Shown here piece by piece: positions 20,814 to 31,957 of a stretch of 64,000 bases of DNA (positions are counted from its first letter, which is position 1; each line of letters begins with the position of its first letter). Where the stretch lies: assembly GCA_029948255.1 (NCBI GenBank), contig JALIZF010001734.1:446501-510500 (forward strand). The letters run 5' to 3'. A program made the translations under genes and the position numbers. The DNA is from Telmatactis stephensoni (Eukaryota; Cnidaria; Anthozoa; Actiniaria; Isophelliidae). A model generated the notes under the pieces. The model did not search any database, was not told the origin of the DNA, and saw nothing but the letters and a program-made list of their open reading frames with translations.

Positions 20814-22412
20814 ATGTCGACCAGCAAAGAAGTAATTTCCTCAATGACGGCGCCTGATATTCGAAATGAACTGGAAGCGAATGGATTATCTACCGCTGGA
20901 AACAAGAAGGAATTAGTCCAACGATTGTACTCATTTCGAAAGGGTAAGCAAACGCCTACTTTAGCTACTTCATTTACCTCACCACCGTTAACTTCTAGTC
21001 CTGTTCAATTACGAGAAGAAGTGAGGGGTTTAATGGAGAAAGTTAATGAGAGAGAAAAGGAAATAGATCAGAAAATATCAGTACACTTTGAAAAACTAAG
21101 TAAACAATTAATGTTATTTGTTGGTTCGCATGTGCAAAACGACGAAGCTGTACACAGCCTTGATGAGGGCGGGAACGATTTACGACCTCCTGAAGATAAC
21201 AGCTCTCTACAAGTTTCTAGATTAATTCGAAAGTTGAAGATGCACGGAACAAGCATTGAGATGATGTTTGGCGAGATAGAACAGTTAGAGAAAATTCCCG
21301 ACGCCCACATCGAAATGCACTGTACATTACGTCGTTTAAATACTTTAGAAGAAAATTATGGCAGTACTGTTCAAGAAATTATTGCTTTAATGTCGGACGA
21401 AACTGCCGTAGATGAAGAAATTAGAAAGTGGGCCAATTTTCAACAAGAAATTTTACGCATTTCACGAAAAGCGGAAAATTACATTAAATTAAAACAAGAG
21501 AAAGAAAGTCAACATGAATGTAAATCTCAAGGTGACGAGACACGCAAATTTTGTTCCGGAGTGAACCATCTACGTTTACCGAAGTTTACTTTACCGGAGT
21601 TTAGCGGCGACATATTAGAATGGGTTCCGTGGTGGGACCAGTTTAAAACATGCATACACGAGAATGACACGCTTGGAGACAGAGAGCGTTTTAACTACCT
21701 ACTGATGTACGTTAAGGGTGCTGCCAAAAGAGCGATAGAATACATCGAGGTCACTAGTGAGAATTACGCGAGAGCGATAGAGGCGTTGCAAAAGAGATAC
21801 GGAAGAAAACGTATTGTCGTAGAACACTTAGTAGACTCGATATTAAGCATCGAAAAGAAAGACAAGGTCAACGCCCAATCATTACGATACTTGTATGACA
21901 CAATGGTCAACCGCTATCATACACTAGAATCGTACGAACCTAACTTGAAGCACTGTCATCGCATCATGGTTCCTATACTCCAGTCAAAATTACCGCAAGC
22001 AGTCAGACGGAAATGGGAGTACGAGCTTTCCAAAATCGAGAATGAAGAAGACGACAAGAAGATTACCGTGGAGTACTTCTTCAACTTCATGAGATCTCAT
22101 GTTATGTCGGAAGAAGCATTTGAAACGTCTCATGTCAGCACACAACACAGCGTTCTAGAAGAAAGAAGAAATAATACTCAAAGGCCAGGACGAACTCCTA
22201 CCCGAACTGACAGAATTCCATCTTCGTCAGCAATTGCACTCAACAGCACCTCAAAACGGGAAGATGTCAAACAGAAAAATTCAAGTGGATGTGTATTCTG
22301 TGAAAAATCCCATGATTCCTCCAACTGTTACATGATTCAAAGAAAGTCTGTTCCAGAAAGATTACAACTAATAAAAGAGAAGAAGCTGTGCTTTAAGAGC
22401 GAGATTCAGTAA
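20814..22412 (+). CDS. BEL gag, 3' end cut by insertion
   Basis: 532 residues from a good ATG. The N-terminus (about residues 8-43, including GLSTAGNKKELVQRL) resembles a SAP DNA-binding motif, unusual but known in some retroelement Gags. A charged, probably coiled-coil stretch follows. Next comes the DUF1759-like capsid region (about 250-420, starting LRLPKFTLPEFSGD) of Pao Gag. A zinc knuckle with C493, C496, H500 and C505 follows. A second knuckle begins at C526 and is cut off: the DNA transposon inserted at TTAA (22393-22396) gives six foreign codons and a stop. The reading frame resumes at 27479 across a single copy of TTAA. Confidence 0.9.
   Translation: MSTSKEVISSMTAPDIRNELEANGLSTAGNKKELVQRLYSFRKGKQTPTLATSFTSPPLTSSPVQLREEVRGLMEKVNEREKEIDQKISVHFEKLSKQLMLFVGSHVQNDEAVHSLDEGGNDLRPPEDNSSLQVSRLIRKLKMHGTSIEMMFGEIEQLEKIPDAHIEMHCTLRRLNTLEENYGSTVQEIIALMSDETAVDEEIRKWANFQQEILRISRKAENYIKLKQEKESQHECKSQGDETRKFCSGVNHLRLPKFTLPEFSGDILEWVPWWDQFKTCIHENDTLGDRERFNYLLMYVKGAAKRAIEYIEVTSENYARAIEALQKRYGRKRIVVEHLVDSILSIEKKDKVNAQSLRYLYDTMVNRYHTLESYEPNLKHCHRIMVPILQSKLPQAVRRKWEYELSKIENEEDDKKITVEYFFNFMRSHVMSEEAFETSHVSTQHSVLEERRNNTQRPGRTPTRTDRIPSSSAIALNSTSKREDVKQKNSSGCVFCEKSHDSSNCYMIQRKSVPERLQLIKEKKLCFKSEIQ
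22393..22396. repeat. TTAA target duplication (left)
   Basis: Paired with TTAA at 27477-27480. With one copy removed along with the insert, the gag-pol frame continues without a shift, so this is a clean insertion. Confidence 0.9.
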
Positions 22413-23564
22413 CTTTTTAAAATTCCTGGACAGAAGTGAAAATTCGTACTCAAGTTTATTTCGCCAAAAAGTTCCTTGTTGGAAACTATTTTCGAAAAGC
22501 ACCTTTAAAAACCCCTGCGATTTTTTTATTTTCTCAAAATAATTTTTTTCGAAAATACACCCTGGCGCCTTCCGGGCGCCGGCTGGAAATAGTCAAAATT
22601 GTGTATCTTTATGACCCTGTAACGCACTAGCAAAAAACTCCACCATTTATTTTGTTTTAACCGTGCATTAACAATCCCTTTCTCTTTGTTTACCTGTAAA
22701 AATAACTTTAGAAAGTTTACTTTTCCTAGTTCTTATGGTTCTCTGAATTCACCTCAGTCGATCGATCTAAAATCAGACGAAATTTTGAGCAATTTTTCAA
22801 CTTTATATCTCAAAGAGTATTTCTTTCTAGATTAAAATCTCTGACCCAAAGTAAGGTCTATCACTCTAGTATCGCTGCACTAAATATCGTTTTTGGCCCG
22901 TTAAATCCCACTTAGCAAGAGCAGAGAAAGTGAGAGCTATTTTTAGCAAAGTCAGTAATTTGTCACGCAATGCACGATTTGCGTGACAATTCTGAAAATA
23001 TTTGAAACATTGAAAACATTGTACTTTTTGCTTCAGCAACCTATTTCTAATCATTTGTTATCGCTTACATGACTGTTGGTGCCCTAATCGCAAGAGCAAA
23101 GCTAAGCCAGATAAGGGAAGTCCACAAGAAAACAATAACCAAATCACACTAGACAAGTTTATTCTGTTTTTTACATGCTAATGACTCTGAATATTCTAAT
23201 GAAATGTAATGAGCTGTACTACCTTGCGAAAACTAATACAAAATAACTGCAGAATCCAATACAATTTAACTGCAAAATGTGCGTAAAGGGCAATATATAT
23301 AAAATCAGCTATCCTCTCAGAATCGAAAAAACAAAACAAACCACTGAGCCTTTGCTCACACCGGGTTTACTCAATCGACTTTTTGCAAAAGCTTATTAGC
23401 TATCCACTGGACATCATTTAGACATACTTCTTTTATTGACATGCATTTTTACGGTGTTTTGGGCGTTTTTCTTGTCCATTGAACTCCGAACAGCTCATTA
23501 GAATATATACATCACACCCAATCCAAAAAACGTTGTCGCAACAAATCCACGGTGTACACTCTAA

Positions 23565-23568
23565 GGGG

Positions 23569-23607
<39 letters not shown>

Positions 23608-23696
23608 AATTCTTTTGTTCTCTGGCCCCAAGGGAAAACAAAACAAAAGAATTCAGCCCGCTTACTGGGCTGGCTCGCCTCCATATAAACAGCCTC
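23565..23696. mobile_element. 132-bp palindromic MITE in left arm
   Basis: Ends are GGGGCTGTTTATATGGAGG and its near-exact reverse complement. Almost the whole element is self-complementary around TTGTTCTCTGGCCCCAAGGG. The matching point in the right arm (26305-26309) is uninterrupted, so the insertion happened on one arm only. The flanking triplets TAA/TTA suggest a Harbinger-like target with one change. Confidence 0.8.
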
Positions 23697-23922
23697 TTAG
23701 ACCGCACACAGGGGTTTGGTAGTTTTTCTTTTAATTAATCTATTTACTATTGTCTTTCGTTGTGTGATGTTTGAGCATTTTAAGCATTCCAGCAAGCGTT
23801 ATGAGCAATTATGCCTTTTGTATTTATGTTTTATGCAACCAAAACACTACCAAAATCCTTTGCAGTCTTAGAATGTACACTGTGAGCTTAATGCATGCGA
23901 CAACGTTTTTTGCATTGGATTA

Positions 23923-24222
23923 AGCCGGCGATACGTGCTGCAATCATTTCTCGTGATTGCAATGCACTTTTAGGGATTTTGTTGCGAGAACGAAATTGCC
24001 GAGTGTATCATGTCTGGCAACATAGGCGGCAACGATGTTTCGCAACAAAAAAAATTGTTGCAGAAAGTTCAAAAGTTTGAACTTTTTTCTACACCATTTT
24101 AAACATCGCACGCTCGTACTGAATGTTACAGAGTGATGCCAGACGCTGTAACTTTTTTTCTGCAACAAAAACTGAAATTGCATTGCCAGCGCGAGGTAAA
24201 ATTGCAGCGTGTATCGCCAGCT
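23923..24222. mobile_element. 300-bp MITE with TTA duplication
   Basis: Begins AGCCGGCGATACGTGCTGCAA and ends with its imperfect reverse complement. TTA lies on both sides (23920-23922 and 24223-24225), fitting PIF/Harbinger target duplications. The interior shows more inverted motifs but no transposase. Confidence 0.75.
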
Positions 24223-24874
24223 TTAGGTATATATAAGCATAGTTTATTAGCATGTAAACCTGCGGTATACGAATAAGTGACGAATTTGCTCTACTAGTGC
24301 AGGAATATAGTGCACAAATAATGGAGAATTGTTCAGTTTTTGCTAATAGCATGATTTGGCACAAGCATGAATTGGAACAATGATAGAAGACAACATGCTG
24401 ACTCATTTCTGATATAGCGCCACGCCCAAAAATCATTGATTACTTCCAGTTCTACACCAGTGGAGTTTATTTTCACTTCAAGATTGTTGCATCAACGAAG
24501 TGTTCCATTAAATTTGATAATTCTTTACGAGTACTTTTTTTACGAGTACTTTTCGAATACTTCCAGTTTTATGTTAATGGATTCAATTAAATTTAAAATT
24601 AATGAAAATAACTGTTTTCATCCACACTATCACCATCAACCTGTCCTATTTGGTAAGATATTGTGTCCCTTTCGTTTGAGATCTACAGCCACACCCAGAA
24701 CTTGATACTGCCAATACAAATACACAGGAATATCTCAAGTTTCTAAAATATTAAAATATTTACCTTGTTTTAAAGCTAAGGAGATAGAATAATAGACCGA
24801 TACGATACAATATCAACAACACAGTCATACATACACTTTTCATTGGTACTTACAGTAATAGTGAAGTGGAAATA

Positions 24875-26146
24875 ATAATAATTTAATAATTTATTAACTT
24901 ATAAAGCGCATTTTTCATGGCGTAATGATCAAATGCGCTTAAAAAATAATAAAAATAGATAATAATAAAAATAATTATAATAATAAGAAAAAGTAATAAG
25001 AATAACATTCATTTTATGAAATTTGCTGAATATTATACTAAGAATTATGAATTGCTAAAAAATACTATAAAATTTACTATGAAAATTCCTTTAAATATTC
25101 CTAATATCTTTATATGCTTAATACATCTTAATTAATAGACACTAATGAATATGTAGTACGTTGTACTATGGCTTATTGCCATGGCTTAATGGCGTATTGC
25201 TTTGTTACTGTAGCTCACTAGAAAAATTCAGTAATTACAAGAGGACTCTGATTAGCATTCTTAGGGACTGGTCATTATTTACAGGGAGGAGGGGTAGTGC
25301 AAATAGAGGGGGGCACAGATTTTTACGCTCACTCTGTAAGAATGTTATGTGTGTATGTATGTAGAAAGGGGAATAGGCCATCAAAAATTGAGTGGTTACC
25401 TTTTTCATTTCCACCAGCCCCCTCCCTGTAAATAATGACCAGTCCCTTACATATAGTAATCTGAACTAAAGCTACATGACGCATTCTTGTTTTTGTGCTT
25501 TTAGTGAATAAATTATGTATCGAGCCATGATGAACTTCACGTGCACGAAAAAGATCTCACAAGTAATTCGTACAGATACTAACAAACTCGTCAGATGAAA
25601 GTGTAGCAATACATGACAATGAAAGTTCCCTTTTTTCATTTTGTTTAAATTCTTCTCATGCAGCAAAATAATCACCTTATTGGTCTAGTTAATTATTTTT
25701 ATAAAATTTTAAGGGGCGTTTTTTGGCGAGGCGTCATTTTTGCGCTGTCTAGTAAAATGTTACAAAATGTCGTTAATGTTTGCAACTGTGAATCGTTTGT
25801 CGTGGGTTTTTACTGCGGTTTTCGGTATTCTGCGAACTCTGACTTTCAAACGCCAACCGCTTATTTGCGTTTATGCTTCTGTCAATCAAAAGTAAAAATC
25901 ACTAATACGAAGAATTATTAATACCACAATGATAGTATGGCTAATATATGTCGTCTAAAGATCTTACTTGGTCTGATTTGGTAGGATTTTAGGAACTTTA
26001 ATATTGATTTTATGAAACCCCATTAACGGACTGTTTGAAGGTCAGAGTTCGCAGAATACTCGAAAACCGCAGTACTTTCACAATTGTTTCAACTAATTGC
26101 GAAAACCAAATTTAATAAATGAAGTATTAATTATTAGCAATAAGCT
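24875..26146. other. Loop of the TTAA element
   Basis: Unpaired centre between the two arms. It holds an AAT-rich tract, a small hairpin near 24900-24950 (AAAGCGCATTTTTC / GATCAAATGCGCTT), one MITE and a 45-bp inverted pair at about 25812-25855 and 26032-26075. Open frames of 60-90 codons match nothing I know. No transposase remnant. Confidence 0.6.
25264..25446. mobile_element. 183-bp MITE with TTA duplication
   Basis: The terminal repeats GGGACTGGTCATTATTTACA and their exact reverse complement are flanked by TTA at 25261-25263 and 25447-25449. This points to a Harbinger-like non-autonomous element nested in the loop of the larger element. Confidence 0.8.
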
Positions 26147-27476
26147 ATTTCCACTTCACTATTACTATAAGTACCAATGAAAGGTGTATCTGTGACTTGC
26201 TCATAACGCTTGCTGGAATGCTTAAAATGCTCAAACATCACACAACGAAAGACAATAGTGATTAGATTAATTAAAAGAAAAACTACCAAAACCCTGTGTG
26301 CGGTCTTAGAGTGTACACCGTGGATTTGATGCGACAACGTTTTTTGGATTGGGTGTGATGTATATATTCTAATGAGCTGTTCGGAGTTCAATGGACAAGA
26401 AAAACGCCCAAAACACCGTAAAAATGCATGTCAATAAAAGAAGTATGTCTAAATGATGTCCAGTGGATAGCTAATAAGCTTTTGCAAAAAGTCGATTGAG
26501 TAAACCCGGTGTGAGCAAAGGCTCAGTGGTTTGTTTTGTTTTTCGATTCTGAGAGGATAGCTGATTTTATATATATATATTGCCCTTTACGCACATTTTG
26601 CAGTTAAATTGTATTGGATTCTGCAGTTATTTTGTATTAGTTTTCGCAAGGTAGTACAGCTCATTACATTTCATTAGAATATTCAGAGTCATTAGCATGT
26701 AAAAAACAGAATAAACTTGTCTAGTGTGATTTGGTTATTGTTTTCTTGTGGACTTCCCTTATCTGGCTTAGCTTTGCTCTTGCGATTAGGGCACCAACAG
26801 TCATGTAAGCGATAACAAATGATTAGAAATAGGTTGCTGAAGCAAAAAGTACAATGTTTTCAATGTTTCAAATATTTTCAGAATTGTCACGCAAATCGTG
26901 CATTGCGTGACAAATTACTGACTTTGCTAAAAATAGCTCTCACTTTCTCTGCTCTTGCTAAGTGGGATTTAACGGGCCAAAAACGATATTTAGTGCAGCG
27001 ATACTAGAGTGATAGACCTTACTTTGGGTCAAAGATTTTAATCTAGAAAGAAATACTCTTTGAGATATAAAGTTGAAAAATTGCTCAAAATTTCGTCTGA
27101 TTTTAGATCGATCGACTGAGGTGAATTCAGAGAACCATAAGAACTAGGAAAAGTAAACTTTCTAAAGTTATTTTTACAGGTAAACAAAGAGAAAGGGATT
27201 GTTAATGCACGGTTAAAACAAAATAAATGGTGGAGTTTTTTGCTAGTGCGTTACAGGGTCATAAAGATGCACAATTTTGACTATTTCCAGCCGGCGCCCG
27301 GAAGGCGCCAGGGTGTATTTTCGAAAAAAATTATTTTGAGAAAATAAAAAAATCGCAGGGGTTTTTAAAGGTGCTTTTCGAAAATAGTTTCCAACAAGGA
27401 TCTTTTTGGCGAAATAAACTTGAGTACGAATTTTCACTTCTGTCCAGAAATTTTAAAAAGTTACTGAATCTCGCTC

Positions 27477-27480
27477 TTAA
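27477..27480. repeat. TTAA target duplication (right)
   Basis: Right partner of 22393-22396; the retrotransposon frame resumes at the codon beginning at 27479. Confidence 0.9.
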
Positions 27481-28216
27481 CTGCTTACATCCAGTTGGAC
27501 CGAATCACAATAGTGCTACCTGTAAAAGACCAGGATGCCTGATTGAAGGGTGTAACAAGAAACATCACGTGCTGTTACATCGCGTACTTCCTGATAATTC
27601 ATCTGACCGTAAAGAAGTGCAAGACACGTCATCAAGTGAAATTACTGCTCATTCTGGATTACTCACTGGATCCATAACAGCTCACGTCAACAACCAAGAA
27701 AGATTACTGCCTACAGCTCTGGCCAAACTTCACGCTAATGACAAAGAGATCGTTGTCCGTGTTTTAGTGGATTGTGGGAGCGATCATTCTTATATTAGAA
27801 ACGAAATTGCAGAAGCCTTAAACCTGACGTCGAATGGATTGCCAAAGACCATGACCATTTTCATGCACGGAGGACAGTCAAGATCAACGAAGGTCAAAAA
27901 CGTTAACTTTCAAATCTCAAATATCCACGATGATAGGAAGAGGATCAACTTATCTGCATGGTCTGTAAGTTCTGTTTGTGCACCTCTTCAACCAATACAA
28001 GTCGACTTAAGCAGATATAACCATCTCAAGGGACTTAATCTGGCAGACAAATTCCCAAGAGAAGCCTCAACAATAGACGTTATGTTATGTTATGATTATG
28101 TTAAATGGAATCAGAAAGGGCCCAATGCATACACCAGTTGCAATGAATTCCATTTTTGGATGGTTATTGTCAGGCTGTACTGGAAGTACCTCACACGAGG
28201 ATTCACAGCACCATAA
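27479..28216 (+). pseudogene. BEL pol, knuckle remainder and protease
   Basis: Resumes with the rest of the second zinc knuckle and further Cys/His-rich sequence (CKRPGCLIEGCNKKHH), then a DUF1758-type retropepsin with VLVDCGSDHSYI, where Asp-Cys-Gly takes the place of the usual DSG/DTG. The frame leaves the homologous path at about 28085-28115 inside a slippery ATGTTATGTTATG run. A one-base shift is needed to enter the RT frame, and this frame ends at 28216 without meaning. An open frame begins upstream at 27371, but that part is transposon arm. Confidence 0.85.
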
Positions 28217-30005
28217 GTCCATAACAAACTGTGCAGTTGTACGATTGGAAGACGATCTTAATGAAAGCACAAACTTCAGCTTGAAGAAGTTCTGGGAGTT
28301 AGAATCCATTGGAATTACTGACCAGCAGCAGAAGAAAGAAATCAGCGGCGAAGAAAATGATGCCTTACAACAATTTCACTCAACTATTTCATTTGATGGA
28401 AAGAGATACGAAGTTGGATTACCTTGGAAAAGGGATCACCCAGAGTTGGCATCTAATTACCAACAAGCATTAAGAAGGATGTTAAAGGTTGAAAGAGCGT
28501 TACATGAAGATGAAAAAAAAGAAGAGATGTATAAAGAAGCAATGCAACAATATTTTAAGGATGGTCACGCTAGAGAAATAACTGAAGAAGATCAAAAGAT
28601 GCATCCAGTTTACTATTTACCTCATCATCCAATCATCCGTGAAGACAAAACAACTACTAAGTGCAGAGTAGTTTTTGATGCTTCGGCAAGAAATCAACAA
28701 GGGATCTCACTCAACGATTGTCTTCTACCTGGACCTGCTCTTCAACCAAACTTGGTATCAATTCTTATCCGTTTCCGCTTGCACAGAATAGCTATAATGG
28801 CAGATCTCAAAAAAATGTTCTTGCAGATCAAGTTGGCATTGAAAGATCAAAACTGTCACCGTTTTGTATGGAGAGAGAGACCAGATGAAGATCCTAAGGT
28901 GTATTGTATGACACGAGTTACGTTTGGAGTAGTGAGTAGCCCCTTTCAAGCAATAGCAACCGTTCAACACCATGCTACAGTAAACAAAGATGAGTTTCCA
29001 AAGGCTGCAAAGGAAATAAAAGAAAACATGTATGTTGATGATCTGCTTAGTGGTGAACAAGACATCAACAAGGTTTATGTATTATATAAAGACCTGTATG
29101 CCCTCATGAAGAATGGCGGATTTGAGCTTGTTAAGTGGTATACTAACTCGAAGGAAATGTTAGATCTAATCGAACCAGAAATAAGAGGACCAACTACGCT
29201 TGTACCAATAAGTAGAGAAGAAGAATCACTGAAAGCACTTGGCGTGTCCTGGAATACGAAAGACGACACTTTCCTATTTAATCAAGGAGAGAAACTCTCT
29301 CAAGCACAAGATGAAGGAACAAAACGAAGTCTAATTAGCCTCGCATCTAAGCTGTTCGATCCACTAGGATTTATTGGTCCTTTCACCATACGAGCAAAGA
29401 TCATGTTTCAACAATTGTGGTCTAAGGGAATCCAATGGGATGAATCTTTGGATGAAGAGATCAACATTGAATGGCAGAAATGGAAAGAAGAATTGAAATC
29501 CTTAAAGGAGCTGGAAGTACCAAGATGTTTCTATGCTGAGTTAGACAAAGTGACAGAAGTACAGCTTCATGGGTTCTGTGATGCCAGTACGAAAGCCTAT
29601 GGCGCCGCAGTGTACATCAGATGTAAAGATAACAAAGACAGTACAAGAACACATCTAGTTATGGCAAAGAGTAAGGTTGCACCGACCAAACGCATATCTC
29701 TTCCAAGATTGGAATTGTTGGCAGCATACGTTCTTGCTAAGCTAATGAAGTTTGTTCTGGATTCTCTAACTATAAATGTCCAAGATATGATATGCTGGTC
29801 TGACAGTCAAGTCGCTCTTGCCTGGATTAGTCAATCAAGTCAAAAGTGGAAGGTTTTTGTTGCCAGTAGAGTTCAAGAGATACAAGAAATTATACCACCC
29901 GAGCAATGGCAATACTGCCCTGGCCAAAGTAATCCTGCGGATTTGCTTACACGCTTTCAAGCCTTATTCATAACAAAACCTGGTGGAATGGCCCAGAATG
30001 GTTAG
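28092..30005 (+). CDS. BEL pol, reverse transcriptase and RNase H
   Basis: From about codon 14 (PVAMNSIFGWLLSG) this is typical BEL/Pao Pol. RT palm motifs are VVFDASAR, DLKKMFLQI and the catalytic YVDD at about 29031-29042. RNase H is seen in GFCDASTKAYGAAV and CWSDSQVALAWI. It has no proper start; translation must enter by frame from protease. The correct frame is lost after PADLLTR (about 29955) through a one-base deletion, and the ORF ends shortly after at 30005. All catalytic residues in this section look present. Confidence 0.9.
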   Translation: MIMLNGIRKGPMHTPVAMNSIFGWLLSGCTGSTSHEDSQHHKSITNCAVVRLEDDLNESTNFSLKKFWELESIGITDQQQKKEISGEENDALQQFHSTISFDGKRYEVGLPWKRDHPELASNYQQALRRMLKVERALHEDEKKEEMYKEAMQQYFKDGHAREITEEDQKMHPVYYLPHHPIIREDKTTTKCRVVFDASARNQQGISLNDCLLPGPALQPNLVSILIRFRLHRIAIMADLKKMFLQIKLALKDQNCHRFVWRERPDEDPKVYCMTRVTFGVVSSPFQAIATVQHHATVNKDEFPKAAKEIKENMYVDDLLSGEQDINKVYVLYKDLYALMKNGGFELVKWYTNSKEMLDLIEPEIRGPTTLVPISREEESLKALGVSWNTKDDTFLFNQGEKLSQAQDEGTKRSLISLASKLFDPLGFIGPFTIRAKIMFQQLWSKGIQWDESLDEEINIEWQKWKEELKSLKELEVPRCFYAELDKVTEVQLHGFCDASTKAYGAAVYIRCKDNKDSTRTHLVMAKSKVAPTKRISLPRLELLAAYVLAKLMKFVLDSLTINVQDMICWSDSQVALAWISQSSQKWKVFVASRVQEIQEIIPPEQWQYCPGQSNPADLLTRFQALFITKPGGMAQNG

Positions 30006-31762
30006 CAGAAAGTCAGAAGAAATGGCCAACAGGAAAAAATCCAGTACCAAGTTTAGAAGATTTACAAGTTCCCCAAAGGAATATGCTTCTTTCTGAAGCC
30101 AAGAAGACGGCCACAGCAATGACAAGCGCAGAGTCGTTTCAACTTGAAGATAGATTTGAAACCTGGCAAAAGTTGGTTCGTGTTACCGCATGGATACTTA
30201 AATGGTTACGACTACACGGACGACCTAAACTGGGATATCTAACAGCGGATGAAATCAAAGATGCTGAACACACTCTGATAAAGGGAGTACAGAAAAACGC
30301 CTTTCCAGACGAAATGAAAGAGCTAAAAGAAGGGAAACAAGTACCAAAAGCAAGTAGAATTGTAAAACTTGACCCAAAGATTAATAGAGATCTTCTAGTT
30401 GTGGGTGGTCGATTGCAGTTTGCCTTGATTCCAGAAGAGGCAAAACACCAAGTAATATTACCTCAAAAGAACATTTTGACCGAGAAGTTAGTATTACACT
30501 TTCATTGTAAGGCCAACCATGCAGGACCTGAAACAACACTGGGAATTATTCGTCAGAGATTTTGGCCGCTTCAAGGAAGACGAGAAGTGAAACGAATACT
30601 GCGCAAGTGTCTAATCTGCAAGCATTGGAGAACTATACCGACACAGCAAAAGATGGCGCCTCTCCCTCTTGAGAGAGTGCAGATCGTGCCACCATTTACC
30701 AACATTGGCCTTGATTTTACTGGTCCTTTATACCTCAAAGTGAAAGGAGAAACAACTCTCGCCAAAGCTTATATATGCATATTTGTTTGCGAAGACACGC
30801 GAGCTGTTCATCTGGAACTCACAAACAATATGTCAACAGAAGAATTTTTACAAGCATATAGACGCATGGCCAGTCGTCGTGGAGTTCCTAAGGTTATTCG
30901 TTCCGATAACCAGACAACGTTTCATAAGGCAGCCAGAGTATTTAAAATATCAAAACAGAAGTCAAAGCTAGCCAATATCAACCCTAAAGAGGTAGCAAGC
31001 AGACTGGCAAATGATGATGTTACTTGGAAATTTATCACCGAAAGGGCAAGCCACCGAGCTGGACACTGGGAGCGAGTATGCCGCCAGATTAAAGAGCCTC
31101 TAAGACGAGTACTAGGAAAGGCTATATTGACCTACACCGAAATGTATACAGTACTGACGAGCATTGAAGCCACAATCAACTCCAGACCTCTGACTTTCAT
31201 TGGCGATGACATCAGAGATGGCAGAGTAATAACACCAGCACTGCTTGCAATAGGTAGAGATCTTGGCAGCGTACCAGACATACAATTACGAGAAGTCCCA
31301 CTTAATGAACGTTATTATTATCAGCAGCAGATACAGAATCATTTTTGGGACCGTTGGATGCGCGAATATTTGCCAAGTCTAACCGTACGAAAGAAGTGGA
31401 CACAAGAGATTACACCACTCAAAGAAAACGATGTTGTATTGATCACCGATGACAACGTCACTAGAGGAAATTGGAGGCTGGGAAAGGTTGTTCAAACATT
31501 TCCAGGAACAGATGGTCTAATCAGAACAGTCAGAATTCAGACGAAACGAGGACTGGTGAACAGACCAGTTCAACGTCTTCATTTATTGGAAGAGTACAAA
31601 GTTTCACAGCGTCCAAGTTCCGCTGTCCAAATTCCACAGCATTCAAGTACAAAATCCAATCCCAACAAGAGAAGAAATGGCTCTTCGCCATTGAAGGGGG
31701 AGGATGTTCCAGCCCGTTCTAAATTCGGAAGGCCCATTAAAAGGCCTTCACGATATCAATAG
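29956..31762 (+). CDS. BEL pol, integrase
   Basis: The frame continues from about 29956 (WWNGPEWL) with an ATG at 30083 that is not the real start. The integrase zinc-binding domain shows H..H (FHCKANHAG) and CLICKHW. The catalytic triad is visible as GLDFTGP, IRSDNQTTF and the Glu of GHWERV. The C-terminal DUF5641-like domain has NWRLGKVVQTFPGTDG and RPVQRLHLLE. Translation ends inside the 3' LTR at 31762. Apart from the upstream frameshift it looks complete. Confidence 0.9.
31693..31704 (+). other. Polypurine tract
   Basis: GAAGGGGGAGGA lies directly before the 3' LTR, as expected for plus-strand priming. It overlaps the integrase coding end. Confidence 0.8.
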
Positions 31763-31957
31763 GACAACTAATGAACCGTAATCTTTTTTATGTAATTAAC
31801 CACTAATATGGTGTTCTTTGTTCTATGTATGTAAATTGTATATAAAATACTTGTAAAGTTCTAAAAACTTCAGTTAGTCAAGAAGACATCAATAATCACT
31901 GTTTGCATGGATACAAGCAGAGGCTAACTCATTTCCTCGAAGGTAAGGGCCCGAACA
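31705..31957 (+). repeat. BEL 3' LTR
   Basis: 253 bp, same ends and, by eye, same sequence as the 5' LTR. Followed by GAGGT, the right target duplication (31958-31962). Confidence 0.95.

Larger units (their letters stand above)
22397..27476. mobile_element. 5.08-kb TTAA element with kilobase inverted arms
   Basis: Both ends read GAGCGAGATTCAGTAACTTT inward from TTAA. The first 1.17 kb (22397-23561) and the last 1.17 kb (26309-27476) are near-perfect reverse complements. Similarity continues, with interruptions, to about 24874 and 26147. TTAA targets are used by piggyBac and Kolobok superfamilies; neither transposase is present, so this is non-autonomous. Mirrored 62-codon frames at 22866-23054 and 26819-27007 are simply the same arm sequence twice. 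The left arm carries about 1 kb of extra DNA (23810-24823) and two MITEs; a further MITE is in the loop. Confidence 0.85.
20363..31957 (+). mobile_element. BEL/Pao LTR retrotransposon with nested 5-kb insert
   Basis: A complete element: two 253-bp LTRs (TG...CA) that look identical by eye, a primer-binding site, gag, protease, reverse transcriptase, RNase H, integrase and a polypurine tract, all flanked by GAGGT. It spans 11,595 bp, of which 5,084 are a TTAA-flanked insertion with its target duplication; the element itself was about 6.5 kb. Domain order (protease before RT, integrase last, gag with DUF1759-like region and zinc knuckles) and the 5-bp duplication assign it to BEL/Pao. No envelope-like ORF. 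The coding region is broken by the insertion and by two frameshifts, so this copy cannot move unaided. Confidence 0.95.

Noticed and set aside
22866..27007. Mirrored 62-codon proteins at 22866-23054 and 26819-27007
   Set aside because: Same arm sequence in opposite orientation; no start context, no domain.
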